This document shows, piece by piece, positions 1 to 5,280 of a DNA stretch of 15,585 nucleotides (positions are counted from its first letter, which is position 1; every line of letters begins with the position of its first letter). Source of the DNA: Burkholderiales bacterium. Its GTDB lineage: Bacteria; Pseudomonadota; Gammaproteobacteria; Burkholderiales; Casimicrobiaceae. The position numbers and the translations under genes are program-made. Under the pieces are notes generated by a model, which saw nothing but the letters and a program-made list of their open reading frames with translations, was not told the origin of the DNA and searched no databases. Location: NCBI GenBank assembly GCA_031257235.1, contig JAIRPA010000215.1, positions 1 through 15,585 of the forward strand. The letters are read 5' to 3'.

Positions 1-2
1 AA

Positions 3-149
3 AATGGGGAGGCAGTCAAGGCGTGCGAAATCGTGGAAAACGCCCAATTCCACCCCGCCATCAGGCATCAGAGGTCAGGCATCAGGCATCAGGGATCAGG
101 GGTTCGTCAAAAAGTGAAAACCTACACTCGCGGGTTCGGCAAAAAGTGA
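3..149 (+). CDS. Possible C-terminal end of an upstream gene, extended into repeats (partial)
   Basis: The frame that is open from position 3 begins NGEAVKACEIVENAQFHPAI, which has the composition of an ordinary globular protein. After about 20 residues it runs into the 7-bp repeat array and the first hairpin repeat, and it stops at TGA 147-149. I do not recognise the family, and the start lies outside the window. If real, the protein ends in roughly 28 residues of repeat-derived sequence, meaning that the repeat arrived at or over the original stop codon. The other two frames are also partly open here, so this is a weak call. Confidence 0.22.
   Translation, partial: NGEAVKACEIVENAQFHPAIRHQRSGIRHQGSGVRQKVKTYTRGFGKK
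60..101 (+). repeat. 7-bp tandem repeat array (six ATCAGGN units)
   Basis: Six consecutive 7-bp units can be read without gaps: ATCAGGC, ATCAGAG, GTCAGGC, ATCAGGC, ATCAGGG, ATCAGGG. The array ends one base before a hairpin repeat, in the same relative order as the array at 2734-2761. Such short tandemly repeated heptamers are known from other bacteria, for example cyanobacterial STRR sequences. No function is assigned. Confidence 0.85.
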
Positions 150-215
150 AAACCTACTTTTTGCCGGTAGGAAGGACCAAAAAAGTACGGGCAAAGCCCG
201 ATACTTTTTTGTATA
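103..215 (+). repeat. Two-hairpin repeat, copy A, with tandem half copy
   Basis: Hairpin 1 is GGCAAAAAGT (138-147), an 8-nt loop, and ACTTTTTGCC (156-165). Hairpin 2 pairs CAAAAAAGTA (178-187) with TACTTTTTTG (202-211), around a CGGGC/GCCCG core with an AAA loop and one bulged A at 201. The 5' half of hairpin 1 is duplicated 32 bp upstream (103-126, with TTCGTC in place of TTCGGC), separated by ACTCGCGGG. The 3' tail is degenerate (GTATAAACG, where other copies have GTAGGAAAAGC). Confidence 0.88.
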
Positions 216-337
216 AACGACGGTGGGGATTCTGCGACTGCGAGGGTTACGCCTCTTGCGCTTAAATGACAGTGTTTCTGATACCTGAGACTTGATGCAG
301 GAATGTACGAAAACGCTATGATTTTAAAGGGGATTTT

Positions 338-413
338 TGGTAGGCCGTGCAGGAATCGAACCTGCGACCAACGGATTAAAAGTCCGCTGCTCTACCGACT
401 GAGCTAACGACCC
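338..413 (-). tRNA. tRNA-Lys (anticodon UUU)
   Basis: Read on the minus strand, the gene has acceptor arm GGGTCGT/ACGGCCT, the D-arm with GCTC/GAGC, an anticodon stem around CTTTTAA (anticodon TTT), a TTCGAAT T-loop within GCAGG/CCTGC, discriminator A and an encoded CCA (338-340). It is 76 nt long including CCA and all arms pair, so it looks functional. It decodes AAA/AAG lysine codons. It stands alone between two repeat blocks. Confidence 0.97.
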
Positions 414-440
414 AAAGTGGAATTTAGTAAAGCTCGCCAG

Positions 441-467
441 TCTATAGCAAAAATTCTGACTTGCCAA
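441..467 (-). promoter_or_regulatory. Likely tRNA-Lys promoter
   Basis: On the minus strand TTGGCA (462-467) is followed after 15 bases by TATAGA (441-446), and then by a GC-rich stretch (CTGGCGAGC) before the tRNA 5' end at 413. A GC-rich discriminator is common at stable-RNA promoters under stringent control. The spacer is shorter than the optimal 17, so the -35 assignment is tentative. Confidence 0.45.
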
Positions 468-470
468 TAG

Positions 471-505
471 ATCAGGGGGACAGGAATCAGGGGTTAGGAA
501 TCAGA
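471..505 (+). repeat. Degenerate 7-bp tandem repeat array
   Basis: Five 7-bp frames can be laid out: ATCAGGG, GGACAGG, AATCAGG, GGTTAGG, AATCAGA. They share the CAGG/TAGG core with the better preserved arrays at 60-101 and 2734-2761. This copy is more diverged and is separated by about 85 bases from the neighbouring hairpin repeat. Confidence 0.7.
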
Positions 506-558
506 AACGCCGCCACAAATGCGGTGTATCAAATTTTGCGACCTTCTCTCACCTCGTC

Positions 559-580
559 ATTGCGGGCTCCGATCCGCAAT
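559..580. repeat. REP-like palindrome ATTGCGG...CCGCAAT
   Basis: ATTGCGG (559-565) pairs with CCGCAAT (574-580) around GCTCCGAT, preceded by GTC. The same arm sequence, in opposite orientation and followed by GAC, occurs at 15481-15502. A decayed version follows the hairpin repeat at 2863-2886. This is an intergenic palindrome family; the function is unknown. Confidence 0.75.
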
Positions 581-591
581 ACGGTTTTAAA

Positions 592-680
592 GGTTCGGCA
601 AAAAGTAAAAACCTACTTTTTGCCGGTAATATTTTCCAAAAAATCGCGGGGAGACCCCGACGATTTTTTGTAGGAAAAGC
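592..680 (+). repeat. Two-hairpin repeat, copy B
   Basis: Hairpin 1 is GGCAAAAAGT (597-606), loop AAAAACCT, ACTTTTTGCC (615-624). Hairpin 2 pairs CAAAAAATCG (637-646) with CGATTTTTTG (661-670) around CGGGG-aga-CCCCG, with a single bulged A at 660. Relative to copy A the stem word GTA/TAC has become TCG/CGA, so both arms changed together. The copy ends in GTAGGAAAAGC. Hairpin 2 has a GC-rich core, an A-run on the left and a T-run on the right, so it could also terminate transcription in either direction. Confidence 0.92.
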
Positions 681-686
681 AATGGC

Positions 687-710
687 GGGCGAGGCAAGCC
701 TCGCCCCTAC
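687..710 (-). repeat. GTAG-flanked palindrome (REP type)
   Basis: GGGCGAGGC (687-695), AA, GCCTCGCCC (698-706) form a perfect 9-bp stem, followed by CTAC. On the minus strand this reads GTAG directly 5' of the palindrome, the defining layout of REP sequences recognised by RAYT (TnpA-REP, IS200-like) proteins. The 20-bp palindrome and its CTAC recur exactly at 2908-2931. No RAYT gene is in the window. Confidence 0.8.
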
Positions 711-713
711 GAC

Positions 714-739
714 GGGACGCCGAGGGCGGCGTCCCCTAC
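714..739 (-). repeat. GTAG-flanked palindrome with a different stem
   Basis: GGGACGCC (714-721), loop GAGGGC, GGCGTCCC (728-735) form a perfect 8-bp stem followed by CTAC (736-739). The GGG/CCC base and the CTAC match the neighbouring palindrome at 687-710, but the upper stem (ACGCC/GGCGT versus CGAGGC/GCCTCG) is unrelated. Confidence 0.78.
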
Positions 740-816
740 CCCTGATTCCTGAATGCCGAATGTTTTCAACCCTCTCAAACGCTAATTTAAAGCTAGATTT
801 AACTTTAATAAGCGCC

Positions 817-2661
817 CTACCCCGCTCGATCTGCGCGTTTGCGATCGACTTCTTTTAAGTGGCGTTTGCGGATGCGTATGGATTGCGGCGTGACTTCAAC
901 CAATTCATCGTCCGCGATGAATTCCACGGCGTATTCCAACGATAAGCGAATCGGCGGCGTGAGCATGATGGCTTCGTCCTTGCCGGACGCGCGAATATTG
1001 GTGAGTTTTTTGCCTTTGATCGGGTTGACGACCAAATCGTTCTCGCGGCTGTGGATGCCGATTACCATGCCTTCGTAGAGTTTATCGCCCGGAGAGACAA
1101 ACATCCGCCCGCGTTCCTGCAGGTTCCACAGGGCGTAGGCAACCGCCTCCCCGTCCTCTTGCGAGATCAAAACGCCGTTTCTGCGTTCGGGAATGTCGCC
1201 TTTGATGGGTGCGTAGCCGTCAAAGACGTGGCTCATGATGCCCGTGCCGCGCGTTAAATTTAAAAATTCGCCCTGAAAGCCGATCAAACCCCGCGCGGGA
1301 ATCCGATAATCCATCCGTGTTCTGCCGCGCGCGTCGGATTCCATATTGACCATTTCGCCGCGACGCTGCCCCAAGGCTTCCATCACGCCGCCTTGATGTT
1401 CGTCCTCCACGTCAATGGACAAAAATTCGTAGGGCTCGCACATCGTTTCGTCGATTTCGCGCAGCACCACGCGCGGACGCGAGACCGCAAGCTCGTAACC
1501 TTCGCGCCGCATGTTTTCGACCAGGATGGTCAAATGCAGTTCGCCGCGACCGGACACCATGAATACGTCCGTATCCGAAGTATCTTCGACGCGCAACGCC
1601 ACGTTGGTGAGAAGTTCTTTGTGCAGACGGTCGCGGATGTTGCGTGAGGTCACGTATTTGCCTTCGCGCCCCGCCAAAGGTGACGTGTTGACTTGAAACT
1701 GCATGGACAACGTGGGCTCATCCACCGCAATCGGCGGCAGGGCTTCGGGCGTCATCACATCGGTAATCGTGGTGCCGATGGATAAATCGTCAATGCCGCT
1801 GACCAAAACGATGTCCCCGACGGACGCGGATTCAATCGGTTGGCGTTCCAAGCCGGAAAAGCCGTAAAGCTGACCGATTTTTTCACGCATCTGCGCGGGC
1901 GCGCCGATGATGTTGGGCGTCAAAACGGCGACCTCCTGCGCGGGCTTTAAACTGCCGCGCCGAATCCGTCCGATGCCCAAACGCCCCAAATAGCTTGAAT
2001 AGTCCAAAGCACTGATTTGCAATTGCAAGGGCGCGTTTGCGTCGCCTTGCGGCATCGGCACGTGTTTCAAAATGGCGTCAAAAAGTGCGCGCATGTCGCC
2101 GGAGGTCGCGGCGCCGGATTCGACTTCGGACATGTGTTCCGTCGCCCAACCGTTTAACGCCGAGGCGTAAATCACGGGGAAATCGAGCTGTTCTTCGGTC
2201 GCGCCCAAGCGATCAAAAAGATCGAACGTTTGGTTGACCACCCATTCGGGGCGAGCGCCGACACGGTCAACCTTGTTGACCACCACAATCGGTTTTAAAC
2301 CTTGTTTTAACGCCTTCATGGTGACAAACCTTGTCTGCGGCATCGGACCTTCCACGGCGTCCACCAAGAGTAAAACGCCGTCCACCATGCCCAACACGCG
2401 CTCGACTTCGCCGCCGAAATCGGCGTGTCCGGGGGTGTCGATGATGTTGATGCGCACGTCTTTAAAGCGGATCGAACAGTTTTTAGAAAAAATGGTGATG
2501 CCGCGCTCGCGTTCGATGTCGTTGCTGTCCATCACGCGCTCATTGATGGTTTGATGTTTGGCAAAGGTGCCGGACTGCGTCAAAAGTTTATCGACAAGCG
2601 TGGTTTTGCCGTGGTCGACGTGCGCAATAATCGCAATGTTGCGAAGGTTTTTGAAAATCAT
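817..2661 (-). CDS. typA: Ribosome-associated GTPase TypA/BipA
   Basis: This is a 614-residue translational GTPase of the EF-G-like family. It binds the ribosome and supports 50S assembly and growth under stress and cold. Visible motifs: P-loop AHVDHGKT (13-20), switch I RGITI (53-57), DTPGH (75-79) and NKVD (129-132), followed by the beta-barrel, EF-G domain III/V-like and C-terminal TypA-specific domains. It ends in a basic tail typical of the family. The length matches the usual 600-615 residues. I chose ATG at 2661 because MIFKNLRNIAIIAHVDHGKTT aligns with the E. coli N-terminus and a weak GGGCAG lies upstream; an in-frame TTG at 2676 is the alternative. The gene is transcribed alone, divergently from hupD. 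Confidence 0.97.
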   Translation of the reverse strand: MIFKNLRNIAIIAHVDHGKTTLVDKLLTQSGTFAKHQTINERVMDSNDIERERGITIFSKNCSIRFKDVRINIIDTPGHADFGGEVERVLGMVDGVLLLVDAVEGPMPQTRFVTMKALKQGLKPIVVVNKVDRVGARPEWVVNQTFDLFDRLGATEEQLDFPVIYASALNGWATEHMSEVESGAATSGDMRALFDAILKHVPMPQGDANAPLQLQISALDYSSYLGRLGIGRIRRGSLKPAQEVAVLTPNIIGAPAQMREKIGQLYGFSGLERQPIESASVGDIVLVSGIDDLSIGTTITDVMTPEALPPIAVDEPTLSMQFQVNTSPLAGREGKYVTSRNIRDRLHKELLTNVALRVEDTSDTDVFMVSGRGELHLTILVENMRREGYELAVSRPRVVLREIDETMCEPYEFLSIDVEDEHQGGVMEALGQRRGEMVNMESDARGRTRMDYRIPARGLIGFQGEFLNLTRGTGIMSHVFDGYAPIKGDIPERRNGVLISQEDGEAVAYALWNLQERGRMFVSPGDKLYEGMVIGIHSRENDLVVNPIKGKKLTNIRASGKDEAIMLTPPIRLSLEYAVEFIADDELVEVTPQSIRIRKRHLKEVDRKRADRAG

Positions 2662-2713
2662 AAAAATTCTGCCCAAAGAAAACGCGCCTAAATGACGCGC
2701 TAAGAATCTTGGG

Positions 2714-2742
2714 ATTATACAGCCGTGTTCGGGTTTCAGGGA
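2714..2742 (-). promoter_or_regulatory. Probable typA promoter
   Basis: A perfect TATAAT lies at 2714-2719 on the minus strand, about 52 bases upstream of the typA ATG. With a 17-base spacer the -35 position falls on TCCCTG (2737-2742), inside the heptamer array, and is a poor match to TTGACA. The -10 is well supported; the -35 is not. Confidence 0.55.
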
Positions 2743-2761
2743 TCAGGAATCAGGAATCAGG
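2734..2761 (+). repeat. 7-bp tandem repeat array (four units)
   Basis: The units are TTTCAGG, GATCAGG, AATCAGG, AATCAGG, running directly into the GGTTCGGC start of the two-hairpin repeat. This is the same order and orientation as at 60-103. The array covers the -35 region of the typA promoter. Confidence 0.82.
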
Positions 2762-2849
2762 GGTTCGGCAAAAAGTAAAAACCTACTTTTTGGCGGTTGA
2801 AGTTAGCAAAAAAGGACAGGCAGAGCCTGATCCTTTTTTGTAGGAAAAG
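2761..2849 (+). repeat. Two-hairpin repeat, copy C
   Basis: Hairpin 1 has arms GGCAAAAAGT (2766-2775) and ACTTTTTGGC (2784-2793), with one mismatch. Hairpin 2 pairs CAAAAAAGGA (2806-2815) with TCCTTTTTTG (2830-2839) around CAGGC-aga-GCCTG, with the bulged A at 2829. Both the lower word (GGA/TCC) and the core (AGGC/GCCT) differ from copies A and B with pairing kept. It ends GTAGGAAAAGC. It lies between divergent promoters, so here it cannot be a 3'-end terminator for either neighbour. Confidence 0.9.
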
Positions 2850-2883
2850 CGATAAAACCGGATTGCGGATCAAGTTGAGAATG

Positions 2884-2931
2884 ACGCAGCCTATAAAGGC
2901 TGCGTGCGGGCGAGGCAAGCCTCGCCCCTAC
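2884..2931 (-). repeat. Hairpin plus GTAG-flanked palindrome
   Basis: ACGCAGCC (2884-2891), loop TATAAA, GGCTGCGT (2898-2905) is a perfect 8-bp hairpin. It is followed by the 20-bp palindrome GGGCGAGGCAAGCCTCGCCC (2908-2927) and CTAC (2928-2931), identical to 687-710. On the minus strand it is GTAG plus palindrome, the REP layout. Confidence 0.8.
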
Positions 2932-3012
2932 TGATCCCTGATACCTGAACTCTGATTCCTGATACCTGATTTTGGGCGAATTCCTGACCTCTGATCCCTG
3001 ATACCTGATTCC
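2932..3012 (-). repeat. Long 7-bp tandem repeat array upstream of hupD
   Basis: On the plus strand the units read TGATCCC, TGATACC, TGAACTC, TGATTCC, TGATACC, then an 18-base interruption (2967-2984), then TGACCTC, TGATCCC, TGATACC, TGATTCC. This is the reverse complement of the ATCAGGN arrays. It follows a GTAG palindrome without a gap and ends five bases before the likely hupD -10, so the upstream promoter region is made of repeat units. Confidence 0.85.
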
Positions 3013-3022
3013 CTGCTATCAT
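2995..3022 (+). promoter_or_regulatory. Possible hupD operon promoter
   Basis: TATCAT (3017-3022) resembles a sigma-70 -10. With a 16-base spacer the -35 position is TCCCTG (2995-3000), the same hexamer found at the equivalent place of the typA promoter, supplied in both cases by a heptamer unit. No sigma-54 type GG-N10-GC element is evident. It is a weak prediction, because the -35 is far from consensus. Confidence 0.35.
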
Positions 3023-3049
3023 AGCGAGCTTTCAAATTTGGAACTCGCG

Positions 3050-3661
3050 GTGAAAGAGAAAAAAATCTTGGTGTTGGGGGTCGGCAATGTCTTATGGGCG
3101 GACGAAGGCTTTGGCGTGCGCGCGGTCGAGGCTTTAAACGCGCGTTACCGCTTTGACGATTCCGTAACCTTAATGGATGGCGGCACACAAGGCTTGGCGC
3201 TTTATCCCTACATAATGTCTTCCTCGCATGTTTTGGTGTTTGACGCCATTGGATTCAAAGAGTTACCGGCAACACTTAAAGTTTTACGTGATTCCGAAAT
3301 TCCGGTTTTCTGCACCACCAAAATCTCCCCGCATCAAACCACCTTAAATGAAGTTTTAGCGCACGCTACGCTTTTGGGAACCCTGCCGGATAAAATGACG
3401 GTGGTGGGCGTTCAACCCGAAACTTTAAGCGACTTTGGCGGCAGTCTTACGCCCAACGTTCGCGCCAAAATTCCTCCGGCGGTTGATGCCGCCGTTGCCG
3501 AGCTTCAAAGCTGGGGCGTGACGGTCACGCCACGCGCGCCGGATGAAGTTGCGCCGCCGCTTAATGCTTCGGCGCTTGACTTATCCCGTTATGAAAACGA
3601 GCGTCCGCCGGAAGAAAAAGCGTGTCGTTTCGGCGACGCGCGTTTTTTAAAAGGACAATAA
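3050..3661 (+). CDS. hupD: Hydrogenase maturation endopeptidase HupD/HoxM
   Basis: This nickel-dependent endopeptidase removes the C-terminal peptide of the hydrogenase large subunit after the NiFe site is built. The N-terminus ILVLGVGN-x3-ADEGFGV is the family signature. The three residues that sense nickel in HybD-type proteases are present: E19, D65 (VFDAIGF) and H95 (SPHQ). The protein is 203 residues from GTG 3050, longer than HybD (about 160) because of a C-terminal extension, as in HupD/HoxM. GTG 3050 has GGAA six bases upstream; TTG 3038 is an alternative adding four residues. It is the first gene of the operon, with hupF five bases downstream. The large subunit it should process is not encoded here. 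Confidence 0.93.
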   Translation: MKEKKILVLGVGNVLWADEGFGVRAVEALNARYRFDDSVTLMDGGTQGLALYPYIMSSSHVLVFDAIGFKELPATLKVLRDSEIPVFCTTKISPHQTTLNEVLAHATLLGTLPDKMTVVGVQPETLSDFGGSLTPNVRAKIPPAVDAAVAELQSWGVTVTPRAPDEVAPPLNASALDLSRYENERPPEEKACRFGDARFLKGQ

Positions 3662-3666
3662 CGATT

Positions 3667-3993
3667 ATGTGTTTAGGCATTCCGATGCAAATATTAGAAT
3701 CGCGTGAGGGTTTTGCGGTTTGCGATCGAGGCGGCGAGAAAATCGTCGTCAACATGATGTTGACCGGGGCGTTGCCTGTGGGCACATGGATCATGACCTT
3801 TCAAAATTCAGCCATTAAAGCCTTAACCGAAGACGAGGCGCGTCAAACGCTGGCGGCGTTGTCCGCCTTGTCTGACGCGATCAACGGCGACACCTCTAAC
3901 TTAAACGCCTATTTCCCTGATTTGGTCGCACGAGAGCCTATCCTGCCTGATCACTTAAAGGCAGCCGCCGCCAAAAGCGCGACCTTAAAATAA
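3667..3993 (+). CDS. hupF: HypC-family hydrogenase chaperone HupF/HoxL
   Basis: This is a 108-residue paralogue of HypC that starts MCLGIPMQI. The Cys2 exposed after methionine removal is the residue that binds the Fe(CN)2CO unit or the large subunit in this family. HupF/HoxL proteins are dedicated to uptake hydrogenases made under oxygen and are longer than HypC at the C-terminus, as seen here (108 versus 84 for the HypC encoded at 11725). ATG 3667 is chosen because the Cys2 motif must be N-terminal; the in-frame extension to 3622 would bury it. AAGGA lies 11 bases upstream, inside the end of hupD. A terminator-like hairpin follows it directly. Confidence 0.92.
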   Translation: MCLGIPMQILESREGFAVCDRGGEKIVVNMMLTGALPVGTWIMTFQNSAIKALTEDEARQTLAALSALSDAINGDTSNLNAYFPDLVAREPILPDHLKAAAAKSATLK

Positions 3994-4000
3994 AACCGTC

Positions 4001-4027
4001 ACGCCAACCTTGGGTTTGGCGTTTTTT
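4001..4027 (+). terminator. Terminator-like hairpin between hupF and hupH
   Basis: ACGCCAA-CC (4001-4009), loop TTG, GG-t-TTGGCGT (4013-4022, one bulged T) followed by TTTTTT (4022-4027) is a good intrinsic terminator shape for plus-strand transcription. It lies 8 bases after the hupF stop and 25 bases before hupH. Since the downstream genes belong to the same pathway, it may act as a partial terminator or attenuator. Confidence 0.7.
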
Positions 4028-4052
4028 ATGGATCAACGTCACCAACACTTGA

Positions 4053-4991
4053 ATGAACAAACCTTTTCCGATTCCCGTTCGCGCGATCACCGATTCGCCG
4101 CCTATCCCTGCCGATAACGCCGCCGTGCGTGAAGCCGGGCATTCAGACGACGAGTTATCCCGCGTTTTAGAGTTGCCGCGCACCGCCAACGCTTTTTTGA
4201 TGCCCTCTGTGCCTCACGACGCCACGCCTGAAACCTTAAAAGCCGCCGCCGACGTTCTTGACACCTTTTATCGTTGGGTGAAGGCTTGGACGTTTTCCCG
4301 ATACGCGCGCGAGGTGCCGCGGCTGGATATTCTGCCTTTGCCCGACGACATCAAAAAAGTTTTGAACGAAGTTTTAGGCGAAGGCGAAGTCAGCGCGCGC
4401 GTGGAGTTTAAAGACCACGCCCTTCCCGAATGGCGCAATGTATATGTGCAGGAATCGGTGTTTCCGGGGCTTTGGCGCGTTCGTGAGTTCAACCACGAAG
4501 GCACGGAAATCGCGCATTGGGTGGAAGCCTCTTCCCTCCCACAGGCGCTGATCGATCAGGCACAACACGCGGCGCGTGGCGACGTTCCCGATTTACCGAT
4601 GCCCGAAGGCGTGATGAACGCGCCCTCTTTGTTGAACGAAATTCGGGCAGCCCTTGCCAACGTGACCGAGAACACCGCCTCGCGCGCGATCAACCTCACC
4701 CTTTTACCGCTCTCCCCTGCCGATTACGACGCGCTTTTGGCCGCGTTGCCGATGGGAGTGACGGCGATTGTCTCAAGAGGGTTCGGCAGTTGCCGCGTGA
4801 CCTCCACCGGCGTTAAAAACGTCTGGCGCGTCCGGCATTTCAACCAAAAAGACGCGCTGATTTTAAACGCGATTGAAGTGGTCTTTTGCCCTCATGTGGT
4901 GCTTGCCGCCCAAGAAGACATTGACGACACGAAAGAACGCCTCGCCGATCTGATTTCATGGATGCGCGAGTGTGCCCAAAATCCTCTTTAA
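4053..4991 (+). CDS. hupH: Hydrogenase expression/assembly protein HupH
   Basis: This is a 312-residue member of the HupH/HyaF/HoxQ family, an accessory protein for small-subunit maturation of uptake hydrogenases, probably cytoplasmic (no signal peptide or membrane segment). The C-terminal half holds two related segments: one around LWRVREFNHEGTEIAHWVEA (about residues 148-167) and one around VWRVRHFNQKDALILNAIEV (about 257-276), the internal duplication typical of the HupH C-terminal domain. ATG 4053 has no strong Shine-Dalgarno. It is preceded by a terminator-like hairpin and not by hupG, which precedes hupH in Rhizobium and (as hoxO) in Ralstonia. Rubredoxin hupI follows after 25 bases. 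Confidence 0.9.
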   Translation: MNKPFPIPVRAITDSPPIPADNAAVREAGHSDDELSRVLELPRTANAFLMPSVPHDATPETLKAAADVLDTFYRWVKAWTFSRYAREVPRLDILPLPDDIKKVLNEVLGEGEVSARVEFKDHALPEWRNVYVQESVFPGLWRVREFNHEGTEIAHWVEASSLPQALIDQAQHAARGDVPDLPMPEGVMNAPSLLNEIRAALANVTENTASRAINLTLLPLSPADYDALLAALPMGVTAIVSRGFGSCRVTSTGVKNVWRVRHFNQKDALILNAIEVVFCPHVVLAAQEDIDDTKERLADLISWMRECAQNPL

Positions 4992-5016
4992 CACTCATCA
5001 CCCTTGAAGGAAACTT

Positions 5017-5232
5017 ATGAATACATTTGAAGGCAGTTATTTAGGCGACAACGCTAAAATCGGACCCACCACCAAACTTGAATGCAAAGTCTGTTGGTAC
5101 GTTTACGATCCCGAAACGGGCGATGAAGAAATGAACATAGCGCCCGGCATTCCTTTTTCGGAACTGCCGGACGATTGGGTCTGCCCTTTGTGCGGCGCCG
5201 CCAAAGATCAATTTTTAGTCGTGCGCGATTGA
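5017..5232 (+). CDS. hupI: Hydrogenase-associated rubredoxin HupI/HoxR
   Basis: A 71-residue rubredoxin. The iron is bound by C23-x2-C26 (CKVCWYVYDP) and C56-x2-C59 (WVCPLCG), with the conserved aromatic and GD/DDW residues of the fold between them. HupI/HoxR rubredoxins are encoded in uptake hydrogenase clusters and are needed for correct small-subunit Fe-S clusters when oxygen is present. The short N-terminal extension of about 20 residues before the first CxxC is typical. AAGGAAAC lies just upstream of ATG 5017. The gene sits between hupH and hupJ, the standard position. Confidence 0.95.
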   Translation: MNTFEGSYLGDNAKIGPTTKLECKVCWYVYDPETGDEEMNIAPGIPFSELPDDWVCPLCGAAKDQFLVVRD

Positions 5233-5280
5233 TCAAAAAGAAGAGGCTTGCCGCTTTTAAAGCGCGAACTTTTAAAAACC

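Larger units (their letters stand above)
1..337. other. Repeat-rich intergenic region 3' of tRNA-Lys
   Basis: No convincing complete gene is seen. The stretch holds six tandem 7-bp units (60-101), a two-hairpin repeat with a tandem half copy (103-215), three degenerate 7-bp units in the opposite sense (279-299), and unassigned sequence up to the tRNA 3' end. A long open frame across the repeats (23-265) is arginine/lysine-rich repeat translation and not a credible gene. Confidence 0.7.
414..816. other. Repeat-filled gap between tRNA-Lys and typA
   Basis: The gap contains, in order: the tRNA promoter (441-467), a 7-bp repeat array (471-505), an ATTGCGG palindrome (559-580), a two-hairpin repeat (592-680), two GTAG-flanked palindromes (687-739) and two more heptamer units (740-754). 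The last 60 bases before the typA stop are AT-rich, and I see no clear intrinsic terminator there. I find no credible protein gene. Confidence 0.75.
2662..3049. other. Divergent typA/hupD intergenic region, mostly repeats
   Basis: This gap carries both promoters and almost nothing that is not repeat. In order: the typA leader and -10 (2714-2719), a heptamer array (2734-2761), a two-hairpin repeat (2761-2849), a decayed ATTGCGG repeat (2863-2886), an 8-bp hairpin (2884-2905), a GTAG palindrome (2908-2931), and a long heptamer array (2932-3012) running up to the hupD -10. I see no protein gene and no recognisable site for NifA, FNR or a HoxA-type activator. Confidence 0.7.

Noticed and set aside
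23..265. Open frame of 80 codons on the plus strand
   Set aside because: It is arginine- and lysine-rich translation of the heptamer array and the hairpin repeat, with no credible ribosome site; the same peptide pattern (VRQKVKTYFLPV) reappears at other repeat copies.
461..673. Open frame of 70 codons on the plus strand
   Set aside because: It translates repeat sequence between tRNA-Lys and typA and shares a peptide with the 23-265 frame only because both cover the same repeat.
60..3012. CRISPR array
   Set aside because: The heptamer arrays have no spacers of regular length, repeat units are only 7 bp, and there are no cas genes.
2662..3049. Riboswitch or nickel-responsive operator before hupD
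   Set aside because: Nearly all of the region is accounted for by repeats; no known aptamer fold or NikR-like inverted site could be supported.
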